From Alnus glutinosa (lineage: Eukaryota; Streptophyta; Magnoliopsida; Fagales; Betulaceae): a stretch of DNA of 64,000 nucleotides. The stretch is taken from NCBI RefSeq assembly GCF_958979055.1, contig NC_084886.1, positions 994,501 through 1,058,500 on the forward strand, in the 5' to 3' direction. Positions 1-11,474 of this stretch are shown here, in pieces (the first letter of the stretch is position 1; the number at the start of each line of letters is the position of its first letter). The position numbers and the translations under genes are program-made. Below the pieces are notes generated by a model that ran no database searches, was not told the origin of the DNA, and saw only the letters and a program-made list of their open reading frames with translations.

Positions 1-249
1 TTGAATACCTTACCAAATAAAGTATAATCAAGGGGGTTAAAATTTCTTTAGGCGGGCCAGAGGGACATTTGCCCCTTCTCGAACCCCTCAAGCTTCGCCA
101 CTTATTGCAATGTTGAATGTGATGGTGTATGGTAGTTACTCCTATTACTTCGTCAATTACTGCTAGCAATATCCATATTTCTGTGTCATGCTTTTTCTTA
201 TTTTGTGGTTTTAGTATAGTGATTGTTTTCTTTTACATTTCTTCTTCAG

Positions 250-2060
250 ATTGGTTTTCTTGCAAGGGCTGGAGTCAATGTATCTCACTGTCCTGCTTCT
301 GCAATGCGAATGCTTGGATTTGCACCTATTAGGGAGATGCTTGATGCTGGCATTTGCGTCTCCCTGGGAACAGATGGGGCACCATCAAATAATAGAATGA
401 GCATTGGTTTGTCCAAATACTATATCAATAGTTGGTTTTGTTTTTTCTGAATTGCACATTTTCCGTTAAAAACTTTCACTCCGTTAGTATCTCAGACACA
501 TTCCATCACTTAAACACCAAAAGGAAAATATATACTAGGTATTAGCTGTAACTGATATGCGTACTTAAGAGGATCCTTGTGGAGAGAATGCCAGCTTCTC
601 AAGGGTCTGCTGCATAACCTGTAATTAACTGGAGCAAAAGGAGTTTCAATTTACTATATCAGTTCAGTACAATCTTTTCTTGATAACTTTTTTTTTTTTT
701 TTTTTGAATAAAGGATTCTTGCTGTAAGACTGATGTCTGGAAATTAATATATGGATTCACCTCTTTGTAGTTGATGAGATGTACGTCGCTTCTCTTATTA
801 ACAAAGGACGGGAAGTTTATGCAAAAGGAACCACTGATCCTACTGCTCTTCCCGCTGAAACGGTTCTCAAAATGGTGACACTAAATGGTGCAAAATCAGT
901 ACTCTGGGATAATGAAATAGGTTCTCTTGAGGTTGGGAAAAAGGTTGGACCATTTCCTCAAATTATTCGCCCTTGTTTTTTTGCTTCGTTCTCCTTTTAA
1001 GTTTTCCCCACAGTTCAAGTTTTATTGTATGAAGAAAAGTTCCTATCTAGATCACCCTTCAGCTATGTTTAGTTATATCTTTCATTAGATCACAATTACC
1101 AGATTGTTTTAGTCATTCTCCTGACAATTGAGGCTGATTAATGTTTGTTCCTTATATGGTAGGCTGACATGGTTGTCGTCAATCCTTCCTCTTGGTGTAT
1201 GGTTCCTGTTCATGATTGGTATGAACTCCATCCCAGAAGAAAACATATGCAGTAGTTTTATTCATAAACTATTTTGTTAAGTTTTGGTATGACTTTATTC
1301 CATTACTTGAATGGTTGTTCATCTTTCTTGAAAGTGAATCTTCTTGCTCTTCTTTCGTGATTTTCTATTTGTGGTGTGTTTTGTGATTTGATTGTGGTTG
1401 AAAGTACATGAATCTAGTCTTTTGTAAGACTTAAATTTTTCTGATTAGTAAGTAATGACTTGAAACTCAATCGTGTGGAATAATCATTGACCATCAGTTA
1501 TTCTTAACTCTTTTAGTATTCTCTGGCTTTTGTTGGTAATAAGTGCTATATTCTTTCTGCCCGCGAGGGTTATGGCTTGAATAATCGCTCGTTTGGTGTA
1601 ATGCTACGAGGTCGGCTGTTCGAGTATCCTTTTTACCGATTTGTGATCTCTTATTGAATGTTTTGGTTTACTACAAATGCAGCATTTCCAGCCTTGTGTA
1701 CTGCATGCGAAGTGAAAATGTGGTCTCTGTAATGTGCAACGGCCAGTGGATTATGAAGGATAAGAAGATTTTGCGGGTAAATGAGGTATCTTGAAGTTAC
1801 TTTTCATTGGTGTCATTATAAACTGAAAATTAACAGTATTAGCCTTCTTTTTAATCACCTATTATAAGTTAAATATTCTAATATCGTTTATTGGCACATA
1901 TTGGCATTCTTTTTCCTTGTTTCTGAGAGTTCCATGGTTTTCTTGTGGATGAAAAATTGTAACCCAACAGGAAGATGTTATTCTGGTGGCACGGGAAGCT
2001 GCTAGCGAGCTTTTGAAGAGGGCAGGAATAATAATTCCAAACAGAATGAATATCCTGTAA
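250..2060 (+). CDS. Amidohydrolase, AtzA/MTA-SAH deaminase type (3' part)
   Basis: This is the C-terminal part of a metal-dependent amidohydrolase of the AtzA/TrzN/5-methylthioadenosine-S-adenosylhomocysteine deaminase family, which hydrolyses amino or chloro groups on purine-like rings. Exons in frame are 250-406, 771-943, 1163-1218, 1683-1785 and 1971-2060 (TAA), giving 192 residues. The motifs VSHCPASAMR and GTDGAPSNN carry the late metal or catalytic His and Asp of the family. The last exons form the C-terminal beta-sandwich (SLVYCMRSENV, VMCNGQWIMKD). The N-terminal HxH half lies outside the window; bases 1-249 read as intron. No frame breaks are seen, so the gene looks intact here. The exact substrate cannot be told from this half. 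Confidence 0.88.
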
Positions 2061-3640
2061 TTGTTCAAATTCTTTTGTGACGAATGTACTTCCTGAAAGG
2101 CATTTGCCTTTGTATGATTGCCTTGTTACTCGGGCTTCTGTTCTCCAACTCCTTGTTTGCTCTTTGCAGCACAAGCAATCTAGCTTGATAGCACTCTTGC
2201 ATGGAATGTGAAAAGCATTTTCTTCATCAGCTGAGCTCCGTTGTAATTGCCTTCCATCCTCAAATTCTTCATCAACAATTAGCGCAAAATTTGCTGTAAC
2301 TTTTTACTTCTCCTAAACAGAGGAGGAAGCTCTCTCGTCTGTTGCAATTGGGGAATGGAATGGATTTGTTGTAGTTCAAAGGTAGAAGAACATGAAAACG
2401 GAGAGGCAGTAATATGCCTTAAATAGTTGCATACTATATATTTATATTATGGATAAAAAAAAATGTATAAAGGTTCACAAACTCACGCTTTAACTCCACT
2501 CGGATCGCACATTAAAAAATATAATAGCCTAACTTGAGGCAGAGTTGAGTCGGGTTTGTCGAGTATCATGTTCAGTTCAAATGGTATTCTCGACAAGCTT
2601 GAGCTTGAACATACATTTCATAGCTCGGCTTGAGCTTGAGCTCAGCTCGAATATACATTTTCATAAACAAGCAAGGCTTGAAATCTTAAAGCTCAGTTTG
2701 GCTCGATTACAGCCCTTTCACAATTCATTCCATGCTGTCGTCGGCCGTCTCTGAATTTTCATATCAACTAAACGCTGAAAAATGTTTTTCAGTTGAATGA
2801 TTTCGCTGAAAAATTTTCTAACGAAAAACATTATACGTCAAAATAAATAGAGCATAAGATTCACTTGGAAAATGAATTTTGAAGTACAATGATGCTGTTA
2901 ACTCTCTTGTTATGTTTGTTAATATTTCGGTAGGTGTTTTTGGTTTAAGAAAAATGTTTTGACGTGAAATAAATATGATAAGTGTTTTTTATAAGTGTAT
3001 TCCAATAGGGCTCATATATGAGAAAAATGTTTTTTATGGAGTATATCTATCTATTTTGAAAAAATTCAGACAAATGTATAGTTTACTCATTACTTATAAA
3101 AAATTTAAAAAAATATGGATATGTAGCCATTCTCAGTCGAGGAGAGGGTGGCCTTGTTCGGGGTGGCTGTACAGTCACCCCTAGCTTGATGTGGTGGTCG
3201 CGTAACCACTTTTGACTAGAATCATCCAACCAAATAGGAAGAGTCGTGGTCCGTGGGGTTACCTTGATTAAGGCCGGAGTGGTTGCGTGCACAAGGCAAC
3301 TCTATTTTTTTAAATAATAAATTAAATCCTAGCATTAGCTAAGCGCTTATTATGTCGAAATATTATTATAGAAAATAAGAAAAGAATGCAATTTAATAAT
3401 AATAATAAAAATGCAATTTAAAAAGTATTTTATGTTTTGAGTTATTTGTTAATATATTTAAGAAATGAAATATTCTAATAGAATAAAAAAACCATAATTT
3501 ATTTAATTTTTGGATAAAAAAAAATATATAGTCAATCCAAAATGATCACCCGCGTATCTATATAAAAAAAAAAAAATGATCACCCGCGTAAACTCGGAAG
3601 AATCTACGGTCATCTAGAACATCACGCCCCCCCCCCCCCC
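2061..3640. other. Intergenic stretch with degenerate repeats
   Basis: No gene is supported here. About 2460-2760 is a decayed repeat rich in GAGCTTGAGCTC-like words, a pattern common in degenerate plant transposon DNA. About 3130-3300 is a GC-richer patch with GGTGGC/GTCACC words that partly pair, resembling the cores of the hairpin MITEs elsewhere in the window. The remainder is AT-rich. Confidence 0.5.
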
Positions 3641-3653
3641 CCCCCCCCCCCCC
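3627..3653 (+). repeat. Homopolymer tract of 27 C
   Basis: An uninterrupted run of 27 cytosines lies about 40 bp upstream of the heat-shock-element array and about 200 bp upstream of the BAG gene ATG. The complementary strand is poly-G and could fold. The length is likely unstable or affected by sequencing error. Confidence 0.9.
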
Positions 3654-3692
3654 AAGTATAAAAGGCCCTCCAATTCGAAAACAACCTGACCC

Positions 3693-3758
3693 GAAACTTC
3701 TCGAACTTTCAATACCCTTCTCGAACCAGAGACACTGTACGATTCCACTCTTTATAAA
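3693..3758 (+). promoter_or_regulatory. Heat-shock-type promoter: HSE array plus TATA box
   Basis: Four alternating pentamer cores with exact spacing (GAA 3693-3695, TTC 3698-3700, GAA 3703-3705, TTC 3708-3710) form a perfect heat shock element. A second TTCnnGAA pair lies at 3718-3725. A TATAAA box at 3753-3758 follows about 30 bp downstream, predicting a start near 3785 and a 5' UTR of about 65 nt before the ATG at 3851. HSF trimers bind this repeated GAA/TTC pattern, so heat induction of the BAG gene is inferred. Another TATAAAAGG at 3657 lies upstream of the array and fits this arrangement less well. Confidence 0.75.
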
Positions 3759-3850
3759 CACAAGAAACCCAAATTCCTTCTCCCTCAGAAATCCAAAACA
3801 CAGCAAACACTTTCATAATCGCAAAAAACATTGAGAGGTCTAATTCGGTG

Positions 3851-5038
3851 ATGGATAGCCATTGGTATTTCCCATCGCGCTACGCGCAGAAAACGGAAAC
3901 GGTGCCGTCTCGGAAGGTGGTGTCGATCCCGGTCAAATTCGTCGGATCGGGCGGTCGGAGCAGGTCGGACTCGGCGTTGAAGATCCAGAAGGCGTTCCGG
4001 GGGTTCCTGGTGAGGAGGAGCGTCAGGAAGATCGCGGCGATGAGGCGCGAGGTCGAGGAGATGGAGAGGAAGGTTTCGGAGGAGTCGACGGTGGAGTCGA
4101 TTCGGAGCGATCAGAAGGAGAGGCTGAGGGTGAATGAGGCGCTGATGAGCTTGCTCTTCCGGTTGGACTCGGTGAGAGGTGTGGACTCGGCGGTTAGGGA
4201 TTGCCGTAAGGCCGTGATCAGAAGGGCGATCGCGTTGCAGGAGCTGGTGGACGCGATCGTCGCTGGCGACGGGGAACGAATCCTAGGTTCGTCCAGTGAA
4301 GAAATTGCCGGAGCTGTTAATCAAACCCTAGAAGCTCCCAAAGCGGATAATGGTCAAGCCTCTGAGACTGAAATTTCTGCTGCTGATTTAGTCGATAATT
4401 GCTGCGATTTACGTGAGAATTGTGAAACTTTGGAGGAGTTGAAGACTCAAGTTGTTGATTCCATACCTAATTCTGTTGATTCTATGCCTAATCCGAGTGA
4501 GGCTAGTGATGCAGATTGTGAGAATTCGGATAAGGTGGATTTGGGTGGAGTTGATGAAGTAGGTATCGAAACGAAGGCGAATCGAAGCGAAGAAATTGCT
4601 GAGAGCGTGGGGAAGAGTCAGAGTGAGAGCGAATCTGGGTCCTCTGCGGATCCTGAGAGTTTGGTTGAAGGAGTTGAAGAAAATTCAACAAAGCAAGAGG
4701 AGGGAATGGAGATTGTTGGACCTGAGAGAAAAGAAGAAGTGGGTGGTGTCAGAGAAGATTGTGGTGGAGCTGGGGGAAGAGAGGAGAGCAAGGGGGGCAG
4801 GGAGCTTATGGAGAGGATGATGGAGGATAATGAGAGAATGATGGGTTTGATGACTGAGCTCTTTGAGAGGAATGAAATGCAGACTAGATTGCTGAGCTCG
4901 CTGTCGCAGCGGGTGGTGCAGCTGGAGAGGGCCTTCATGTGTGAGAAGTTGAGAAGGAAGAAGAAGAAGAGCCACGCTGATGGGGCTGTAGATGTCCTGG
5001 AAAAATTTCCCGACACGAGGAAGTCCGGTAAGATATAG
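3851..5038 (+). CDS. IQ-BAG co-chaperone (BAG5/BAG6-like)
   Basis: This single-exon gene encodes 395 residues. An IQ calmodulin-binding motif lies at about 45-60 (IQKAFRGFLVRRSVRK) and is followed directly by a BAG domain at about 63-137 (LLFRLDSVRGVDSAVRDCRK, IRRAIALQELVDAIV). The IQ-BAG pair is the hallmark of plant BAG5-7 proteins, which bind Hsp70 through BAG and calmodulin through IQ. Residues 140-315 are an acidic, Glu/Ser-rich low-complexity linker. Residues 318-361 form a Met/Leu-rich predicted coiled coil, followed by a basic RRKKKKS patch that could be a nuclear signal. The ATG at 3851 is the first in frame and suits the TATA/HSE promoter. It is longer than Arabidopsis BAG5 (about 215) and shorter than BAG6, so the exact orthologue is uncertain. 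Confidence 0.88.
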   Translation: MDSHWYFPSRYAQKTETVPSRKVVSIPVKFVGSGGRSRSDSALKIQKAFRGFLVRRSVRKIAAMRREVEEMERKVSEESTVESIRSDQKERLRVNEALMSLLFRLDSVRGVDSAVRDCRKAVIRRAIALQELVDAIVAGDGERILGSSSEEIAGAVNQTLEAPKADNGQASETEISAADLVDNCCDLRENCETLEELKTQVVDSIPNSVDSMPNPSEASDADCENSDKVDLGGVDEVGIETKANRSEEIAESVGKSQSESESGSSADPESLVEGVEENSTKQEEGMEIVGPERKEEVGGVREDCGGAGGREESKGGRELMERMMEDNERMMGLMTELFERNEMQTRLLSSLSQRVVQLERAFMCEKLRRKKKKSHADGAVDVLEKFPDTRKSGKI

Positions 5039-5039
5039 C

Positions 5040-5061
5040 GGGCGGGCGGGCGGGCGGGCGG
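5040..5061 (+). repeat. GGGC tetranucleotide repeat, G-quadruplex motif
   Basis: Five GGG runs separated by single C bases begin two bases after the TAG stop of the BAG gene, at the head of its 3' UTR. This matches the consensus for a very stable parallel G-quadruplex in DNA and in the mRNA. Confidence 0.85.
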
Positions 5062-7085
5062 TCTGAATGTATAGGGTTTTAGGAAGTTTAGGTATGATTG
5101 TGAAAAGAAACAAGTTGATGCTAATGTTGGTTTCTTTCCCTCTTGGGATGTTCCTTTTGAAGTTCTTTTTATTTTGGGGGGGGGATTTAAATGGAGTTAC
5201 CGATGGCTGTGATCAGTGTATTTTTTTCTTCTTTGTTGTATTACATGTCTCTGTTTTTGACATTCCTTTTGGTGTCCTTCTTGCCAAAAGCTTCTTATGC
5301 ATCACTAGCCTTCCATGTTCACATTCTGAAAGCTTTGGTTTGCTGAAATTGAAATTCAATGCGGCCTGGTGATCCAAAAGGGACCAACGGTTGCTTCTAA
5401 CTTGGGAAGCTGACTAAGGGTTTCATTCAGTTTGGGTTTTTTGTCTACCAGCATGATTTTGTCATACACACCTAGTTTTAACCCTTATTCTGAATGGGAT
5501 AATGAGAAGATGATGTCCCATAAATATTTGATGTTTAAAAGATGTACTGATGGCTTAGATTTAGTTTTAGGAGATTGATTTGCAACTATGAACCAAGTAT
5601 TTTTTAACGTTTTCGTAAATTCGATATGAAATTAGTAAATTGTGGATATCGGGTTTGACTTAATTAATAAATTGAGTTATAATTAATTTATATAATTTTA
5701 TATTTATATTTTGACCCAATTCGAGCCGACATGCAATCATGAACTGTGACTTCCTTCTCTGCTTTTTAGCAATAAGTTTGCCTTTCCAGATTGCAGGGGT
5801 TGTTTGCTAAGGAACAATACATTACAATATTGTTAACGTTTTTTTTTTTTTTTTTTTCATTTTTTTTATACTTTTCATTACTAATCAACATCAAAATATT
5901 TCTATTTTTTTCATTTTTTTATATCACATCAATAATTTTTTATTACTATTCATATAAAAAAATTCACTATAATACAAAACTTTTTCACTTTTTTATACAA
6001 ATTCTTTTTATTTTATATCACATCATCACTTTTTCCTAATTTCAAAAACTAACAACCCACTACTCTGTTCTGTTCTGTAATATCACTTACCAAACAAGCC
6101 TACAGTTACAGTATCTCTTTTTTTAACAGTTAATGGAAACGTTTTGGATATCCTATTATTTTCAGAATTGTGAAGAGAAACTTTCTAATACAGCGGCACA
6201 AGCTGTGCCACTTCTAGAAAGTTCTTCTTTCAAGTTTGTAGGGTATTGGCTAGTCTCATTCCAATGTTTAAGTCAATTTTTTAAAAATAATTTATGTCAA
6301 TTCTCAAATCATAATAATATCAACTAGATAATACATGATGGTTTGTATATATTTATAGTGGAGACTTTAATCGTGCTTCTCTGATTTTGAGAGGTGATTC
6401 CAATATATTCAGAATCTATCCAATTTTGGCATCGTGGAATTGTCACGCCCATAATATTCTCAAGTATCTCAACGCCTTGGTGTCTTTGAAATACTTTTGA
6501 GTATCTTGAGATTTGATATCTCCTTAACTTATTGCTCGTTATTCTTATATTAATTTGGGCTTTAACTTATTATCTAATAGATTGTGTAACTGGCCTTTCT
6601 TGTGATTAATATTAATAGATGAGCTTGTAATTAAGAAAATAAGCCCATCTATTAATTGATGAGAATATTTCTCAACAAGAATGATGAACGTACGTTACAA
6701 CATTCTAGTGATTGTACTTTGCCAAGATCCCCCCGCGGAGAAATGGAGATTCAATAAGCTTTGATTAGTTTTCCTTACAGAAGGTTAATTGTGACGTAAA
6801 AACTCATGAATTTAAAGACTATGGTGAAAATGTAGATACGGATATGGATGCAGTTATTAATAATATTCGCATCTTCATTTGTTGCTAATATTCGTATTTC
6901 CATTCGCATAATTCGGGTGTCACTTTTAGGTATGCGATTACTATCTGCATCCGCACGATTATTACGGTTATTATTTGCATATGAGATAATAGTTTTTTTT
7001 TTTTTTTTTTTTTTTAATTATCATCTAAATCTATATGTCATATTAAATAATACAGTTATTACTACATGCAAGCTTAAATAAATAA
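5062..7085. other. Intergenic AT-rich stretch
   Basis: No gene is supported. The first few hundred bases are probably the BAG 3' UTR. About 6830-6995 contains GGATATGGATGCAG/GCATCCGCA words that recur near 54480-54650 and 63010-63450, marking an old dispersed repeat family. Confidence 0.5.
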
Positions 7086-7087
7086 AT

Positions 7088-7918
7088 AAAAAGCCCCTTG
7101 AGCTAATAACCGATTATGTAATAGTCTATTGAATTTTCAAGTGTATTATTGTGATTCATTAAACTACCAAAGTGTGCAAAAAATGCAAATTTTGTTGAAA
7201 TATTCCTATAATACCTCTATTCTCTTAAAAAAAAAAAAAAGAAGATAAATGCAAAATCAATCCATATGGTTTGCCTAAATTACAAATCGCTCACTGGTGA
7301 ATAAAAATAATTCAAACATCTTCAAGATAAGCAAAAAATAACAATTTAGTCATTGTAGTCAAATTCCGTCAAAATACTTGACGAATTTTGTTAGTGTCAG
7401 CGTCAATACTAATAAAATGATGACACATGTCACTCTTACTAAAAATATTAAAAATATACATTTATAAATAAAAATCATTCCCTGTAACCAAATTTTGTTA
7501 AAAACACTTGATGAATTCCTTAATGTACTATGTTAATTAGCATCAATAAAATGACGACTCATGCCGCTATATGGATATATAACTAAAAAGTTAAATAAAT
7601 TAATTAAAATTAAAAAAGGCCACCCCAAATAAGGGGGGGCTGTCGAGCCACCAATTTTTTTGTTTTTTATTTTTTAATTAAAAAATTTTAATTTGTTAAG
7701 TTCTTTAATTTGTTAGTTTTATATTAATAGTTTTTTTAAATTTCTTTTTTTTTTTATTAATTTTTTATTTTAGTTTTTAAGATAATAAGAGTATTATACT
7801 AATATTTCGACAAAAGTTGCATTTATGGCACACTTTGGTAATTTGATGGATCATATTAGTACAATTAAAAATTCATGGGCTATTATAAAATTGACTGTTA
7901 GTTCAGGAGGGCTTTTTT
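7088..7918. mobile_element. Hairpin MITE, family A (copy 1)
   Basis: The left arm (from AAGCCCCTTGAGCTAATAAC) and the right arm (ending GTTCAGGAGGGCTTTT) are inverted copies over about 130 bp, including the shared word ACCAAAGTGTGC. The interior has internal direct repeats (about 7355-7440 and 7480-7570) and a GGCCACCCC patch at 7619. There is no coding capacity, as expected for a nonautonomous DNA transposon. Flanks are A/T homopolymers, so a target duplication cannot be assigned. A second copy lies at about 25054-25701. Confidence 0.7.
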
Positions 7919-8499
7919 ATTTTTTTTTATTTTTTTCTTAAATAAATTAAGATTCCATTTGTTACATAATTCACGAAAATCAGCCATAGGGAGTCATTAT
8001 CTAATAGAAGAATCGGGATTTGAATTACCCAAATAAAAGAAAAGAAAAATAACTATAATAAGATATGATTTTGAGATAATTACAAAATTCAAAACGACGA
8101 CGTAGTAGATTTACTTAAATTTATATTATATATAAAATGAATGCGGACATGATTTTGCTAACCAGATCCACGTATGCATATAACTGATAATAATTAATTA
8201 GATACTAATAATGAATAGAGACGATTATTTTTCGCCCGCATTTTTTCCCCTCCTCGTTCCCAAGTCGTGAAACCTGTAACTTGAATTTGAAGCCTCGGTT
8301 AACCCCTTTAGCGCAGGGGACCCATTTAAGGATTTTGTGTATAAATGAAAAGTTCTCTGAAGCATGTAAAAGAATTCACAAATTTCCCAAAGCATTTGTT
8401 AAGACGGGTTTTAGAGTTGTGAGGACAAAAGTTTTCGCCTTAATAGGTATATTGTAGTTGACAAAATTTTATTGAAATATTTTTTCTAAACATACATAT

Positions 8500-8910
8500 C
8501 ATTTTAAAAATGTGATAACTATACTTATAATTTTTGATCTTTTATCACTTTTACAATTAGGTATTCATCTTTAAAAAGTGTCAATTTTAAGTATTCATCT
8601 TTCAATTTTTTTATTTTTTTTTTCAATTTCAACAATTCGTTAAATTTTTTTGTTAAATTTTATCAAAATATCACTGTTTTTTTCTTTAATATATATATAT
8701 ATATATATAATTTCAAATATTCAGGTATGAGTATTTTTACAAATTCTGACCAATATTTAAATCCTTGCATTTTTTTATTCTAAATAAAAAAACGAGGAGT
8801 ATTTTAAAATTTTTAATAGGATTTAACGAAAAATTCAAACGGGTGGTTGAAATTGAAAAAAATAAAAAATTGATACCATCAATTAATATTAAAATACACA
8901 TGAAAATCAT
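8500..8910. mobile_element. Inverted-repeat element, family B (copy 1)
   Basis: The two halves are inverted copies (left around TCAATTTCAACAATTCGTTAAA, right around GGTGGTTGAAATTGAAA) around an AT-rich centre with an (AT)n run at 8690-8708. The same arms recur at about 52965-53395. Ends are approximate and there is no coding capacity. Confidence 0.55.
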
Positions 8911-9426
8911 ATGCTCTGTTTAAAATGTATGTAATTCTCGTATACATTTTGAACATAGGGTAGTTTAATATATTGAATTTGATGAATGTCTTTCTCACAC
9001 AGCTTGAAGGAATACTTTATTCTATTATAATACAAATTTCAGAAGACAATTTTCTTTAAAATCGATTTTCTTGTAATTTTATGAGCTTCTATTTTACACG
9101 ACTTTTGTAGGAACTATGTGATGAAAAGCGACAAATACGATTGACCAAGTCTCTTGACTCATAAAGTTTAATAGTCTTAAACCAAAAATAAAAATAAAAA
9201 TAAAAATAAATAAATAATTGAAATCTAATTACTATTCTTATTGTTTTTTATTTACAAACGCATCTATCATTGATAATCAATTCATATTCTATAATATGTT
9301 GGAATTAATGAATAACGGACGCGGATACTTTCAATTTCAAATAAAATTGATAGTATCAATTTTATAGTTAAGGTTTATCGTTAGGGCATCTAATAATGTA
9401 CACACTATTATATTATTTAAATTTTT

Positions 9427-10151
9427 GGGTTAAATACATACTTGTCCCCTGTGGTTTGCAAACTTTAGTTTTTGTCCCTTCAGTTTTACTTTTTATCATA
9501 GGTGGTACATGTGTTATAGAAAAAGATGTAAATGGTACCTCCGTCTATTTTTCTATCCAAAACTAACAGAAATCCACGTCAACGCCACGTGGTACCATTC
9601 AAAATACGACATGTGGTCATAATATTTTTTTAAAATTTTTTTTTAAAATAATAATAATTTTTAGGGGGGGGGGGGCCACATAAGGGTGGCCGAACCACCC
9701 CCGTGGCCCATGGGGGTGGTTCGGCCACCCCAAGGGCAAAATGAGAAACAAAAAAATGCAGGGGTTTTGCCTTGGGGGTGGCAGAACCACCCCCATAGGC
9801 CACAGGGGCCGAACGGGTTGTTCAGCCACCCCCAAGCCAAATGGGGTTACTGGCCACCCTCTTGTGGCCCAAAAGGGGTGGCTACAATTATTTTAATTTT
9901 TTTTTTTTTAAAAAAAAAGCATCAAAATTAAAAAAAAAAAAAGATTAAAAAAAAGGTGTGGCCACGTGTCGCATTTTGAATAGTGTCACGTGGCGCTGAC
10001 GTAGATTTCTGTTAGTTTTGGATGAAAAAATAGACGGAGGTACTATTTGCATCTTTTCCTATAGCACATGCACCACCTAATATAAAAAGTAAAACTGAAG
10101 GGGTAAAAAATAAAGTTTGCAAACCACAGAGAGAAATTTTGCATTTAACCC
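9427..10151. mobile_element. 725-bp Mutator-type hairpin MITE with 9-bp TSD
   Basis: The element starts GGGTTAAAT and ends ATTTAACCC. The arms (about 9427-9621 and 9955-10151) are near-identical inverted repeats of about 195 bp. The GC-rich centre (9665-9890) is itself palindromic with repeated GGCCGAACCACCCC words, so the whole element can fold into one long hairpin. It is flanked by the perfect 9-bp duplication TAAATTTTT (9418-9426 and 10152-10160). A 9-bp duplication with long terminal inverted repeats is typical of Mutator-like elements. Both arms carry CACGTG cores. There is no transposase; the proline-rich frames in the core are a side effect of the CCACCC repeats. Confidence 0.9.
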
Positions 10152-10160
10152 TAAATTTTT

Positions 10161-11160
10161 TAACAAACGTGCCAATATTGACATCATGTACACCTTTAAA
10201 TTAAATGTACAAACTTAAAATTCGGACCATAAAGCCATTTTATTTAAAATAGAGAGTATCTTATTCTTGAATGGGGAGCATCATTGTAGTTTTTTTTTTT
10301 TTCTTCTCTGAATTTTCGAACATGTAGGATGTGCTTTTTTAGCCTATGGACCAAGCATGATTAATGTTAAACTTACAATTAGTTTACAACTATTTAAGAA
10401 TTTGTTAACACGTGTTAGAAAGTGATTTGAGCCACACCAACTAGTAAAAAAAAAAGTTATCTTTCAAATTATTACTGGCTCGGGTCAATAAGTTGCAAAA
10501 ACAAAACTACATTTACCCCTCAATTCGTAATATCCCATCCCATCAATCTTTCAATTTGATTTATGGCCCTACCAATTTACCATCAAGTTGCAAAGTCTCT
10601 TTTACCCTCAAAAAGATAAAAATGCCCATAAAAATTTTAAAAGCCAAAAAATTTAAATAATTTATAGAGAAAAACAAGGGGTTAGTTAGGTTATTTATTT
10701 ATTTATTTATTTTATTTTTGAGAGTATTTTATTTTTAAGGGTAAACCGGAGACATTGCACTTTCAATAATAAATTAAAAGAAAAGATTAACCAAAAAATT
10801 AAGAGGAGATTACAACAATGATAACAGATCATAGGCAAATATAATTTTCCCCTAAAAGAGGTGTAGATAAGTAGTAGGTCTAACATTATTCAATTAACCA
10901 TAAAATTGAAGGACCCAAGCGTTATTGAATTCAAATATCAACCTGTTACATAATTTTTTTTTTAAAAAAAAGTCCAAGTTTTTTCCTTAATGTTCACCTC
11001 CGGCCCACAAATTTTTAATTTTTAATTTGTTTTTAAAAAAAAAAGATAAAAAAAAAAAAGAAGAAGAACTAACTACTTTTTATCCAATATAAAATGAAAA
11101 AAAAAAATAATAATTCTATATTTCTCGATAAGCAACCTGTTGAAATCATATGACTTGATT
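10161..11160. other. Intergenic AT-rich stretch before EXA1
   Basis: No gene is supported. A/T homopolymers and ATTT repeats dominate (for example 10691-10712). The last 300 bp before the EXA1 ATG become C/T-rich, with CTCTCT runs at 11230-11340 and 11425-11445, which fits a plant 5' UTR and core promoter. Confidence 0.5.
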
Positions 11161-11474
11161 AGTTGATTTGGCTGTTCTGACCACCACCCAAACCCTCCCC
11201 TCACCCTTTTCCTCTGTCTTGCTTCGCTATCGCTCTCTCTCTCTGCGCAAGTGCTCTCAACAAACTCTTTCCGAAACCCTAGATTTCCCGAATCCCTCTC
11301 CCTCTCTGTCTCTCCCCCTCTCTCTCTCTCGCTCACTGCCTTGGCTTTGCGTCTTCGGAGCTCCAATCCACAGTGTGTGTATGTGTGTTTGTGTGTTCAT
11401 TTGTGTTGGTTGATTAGATCTTCGCTCTCCCTCTCTCTCTCGCTCGTTCAAGTTCATCACCTTTTGACTATTCA

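Noticed and set aside
4618..5113. Long minus-strand frames (132 and 142 codons) across the BAG gene
   Set aside because: They are antisense shadows of a GC- and Glu-rich coding exon, rich in Ser/Leu/Pro, with no family features.
9617..9931. Proline-rich frames on both strands at the centre of the 725-bp MITE
   Set aside because: They arise from the palindromic GGCCACCCC repeats of a noncoding hairpin and contain no start context or domain.
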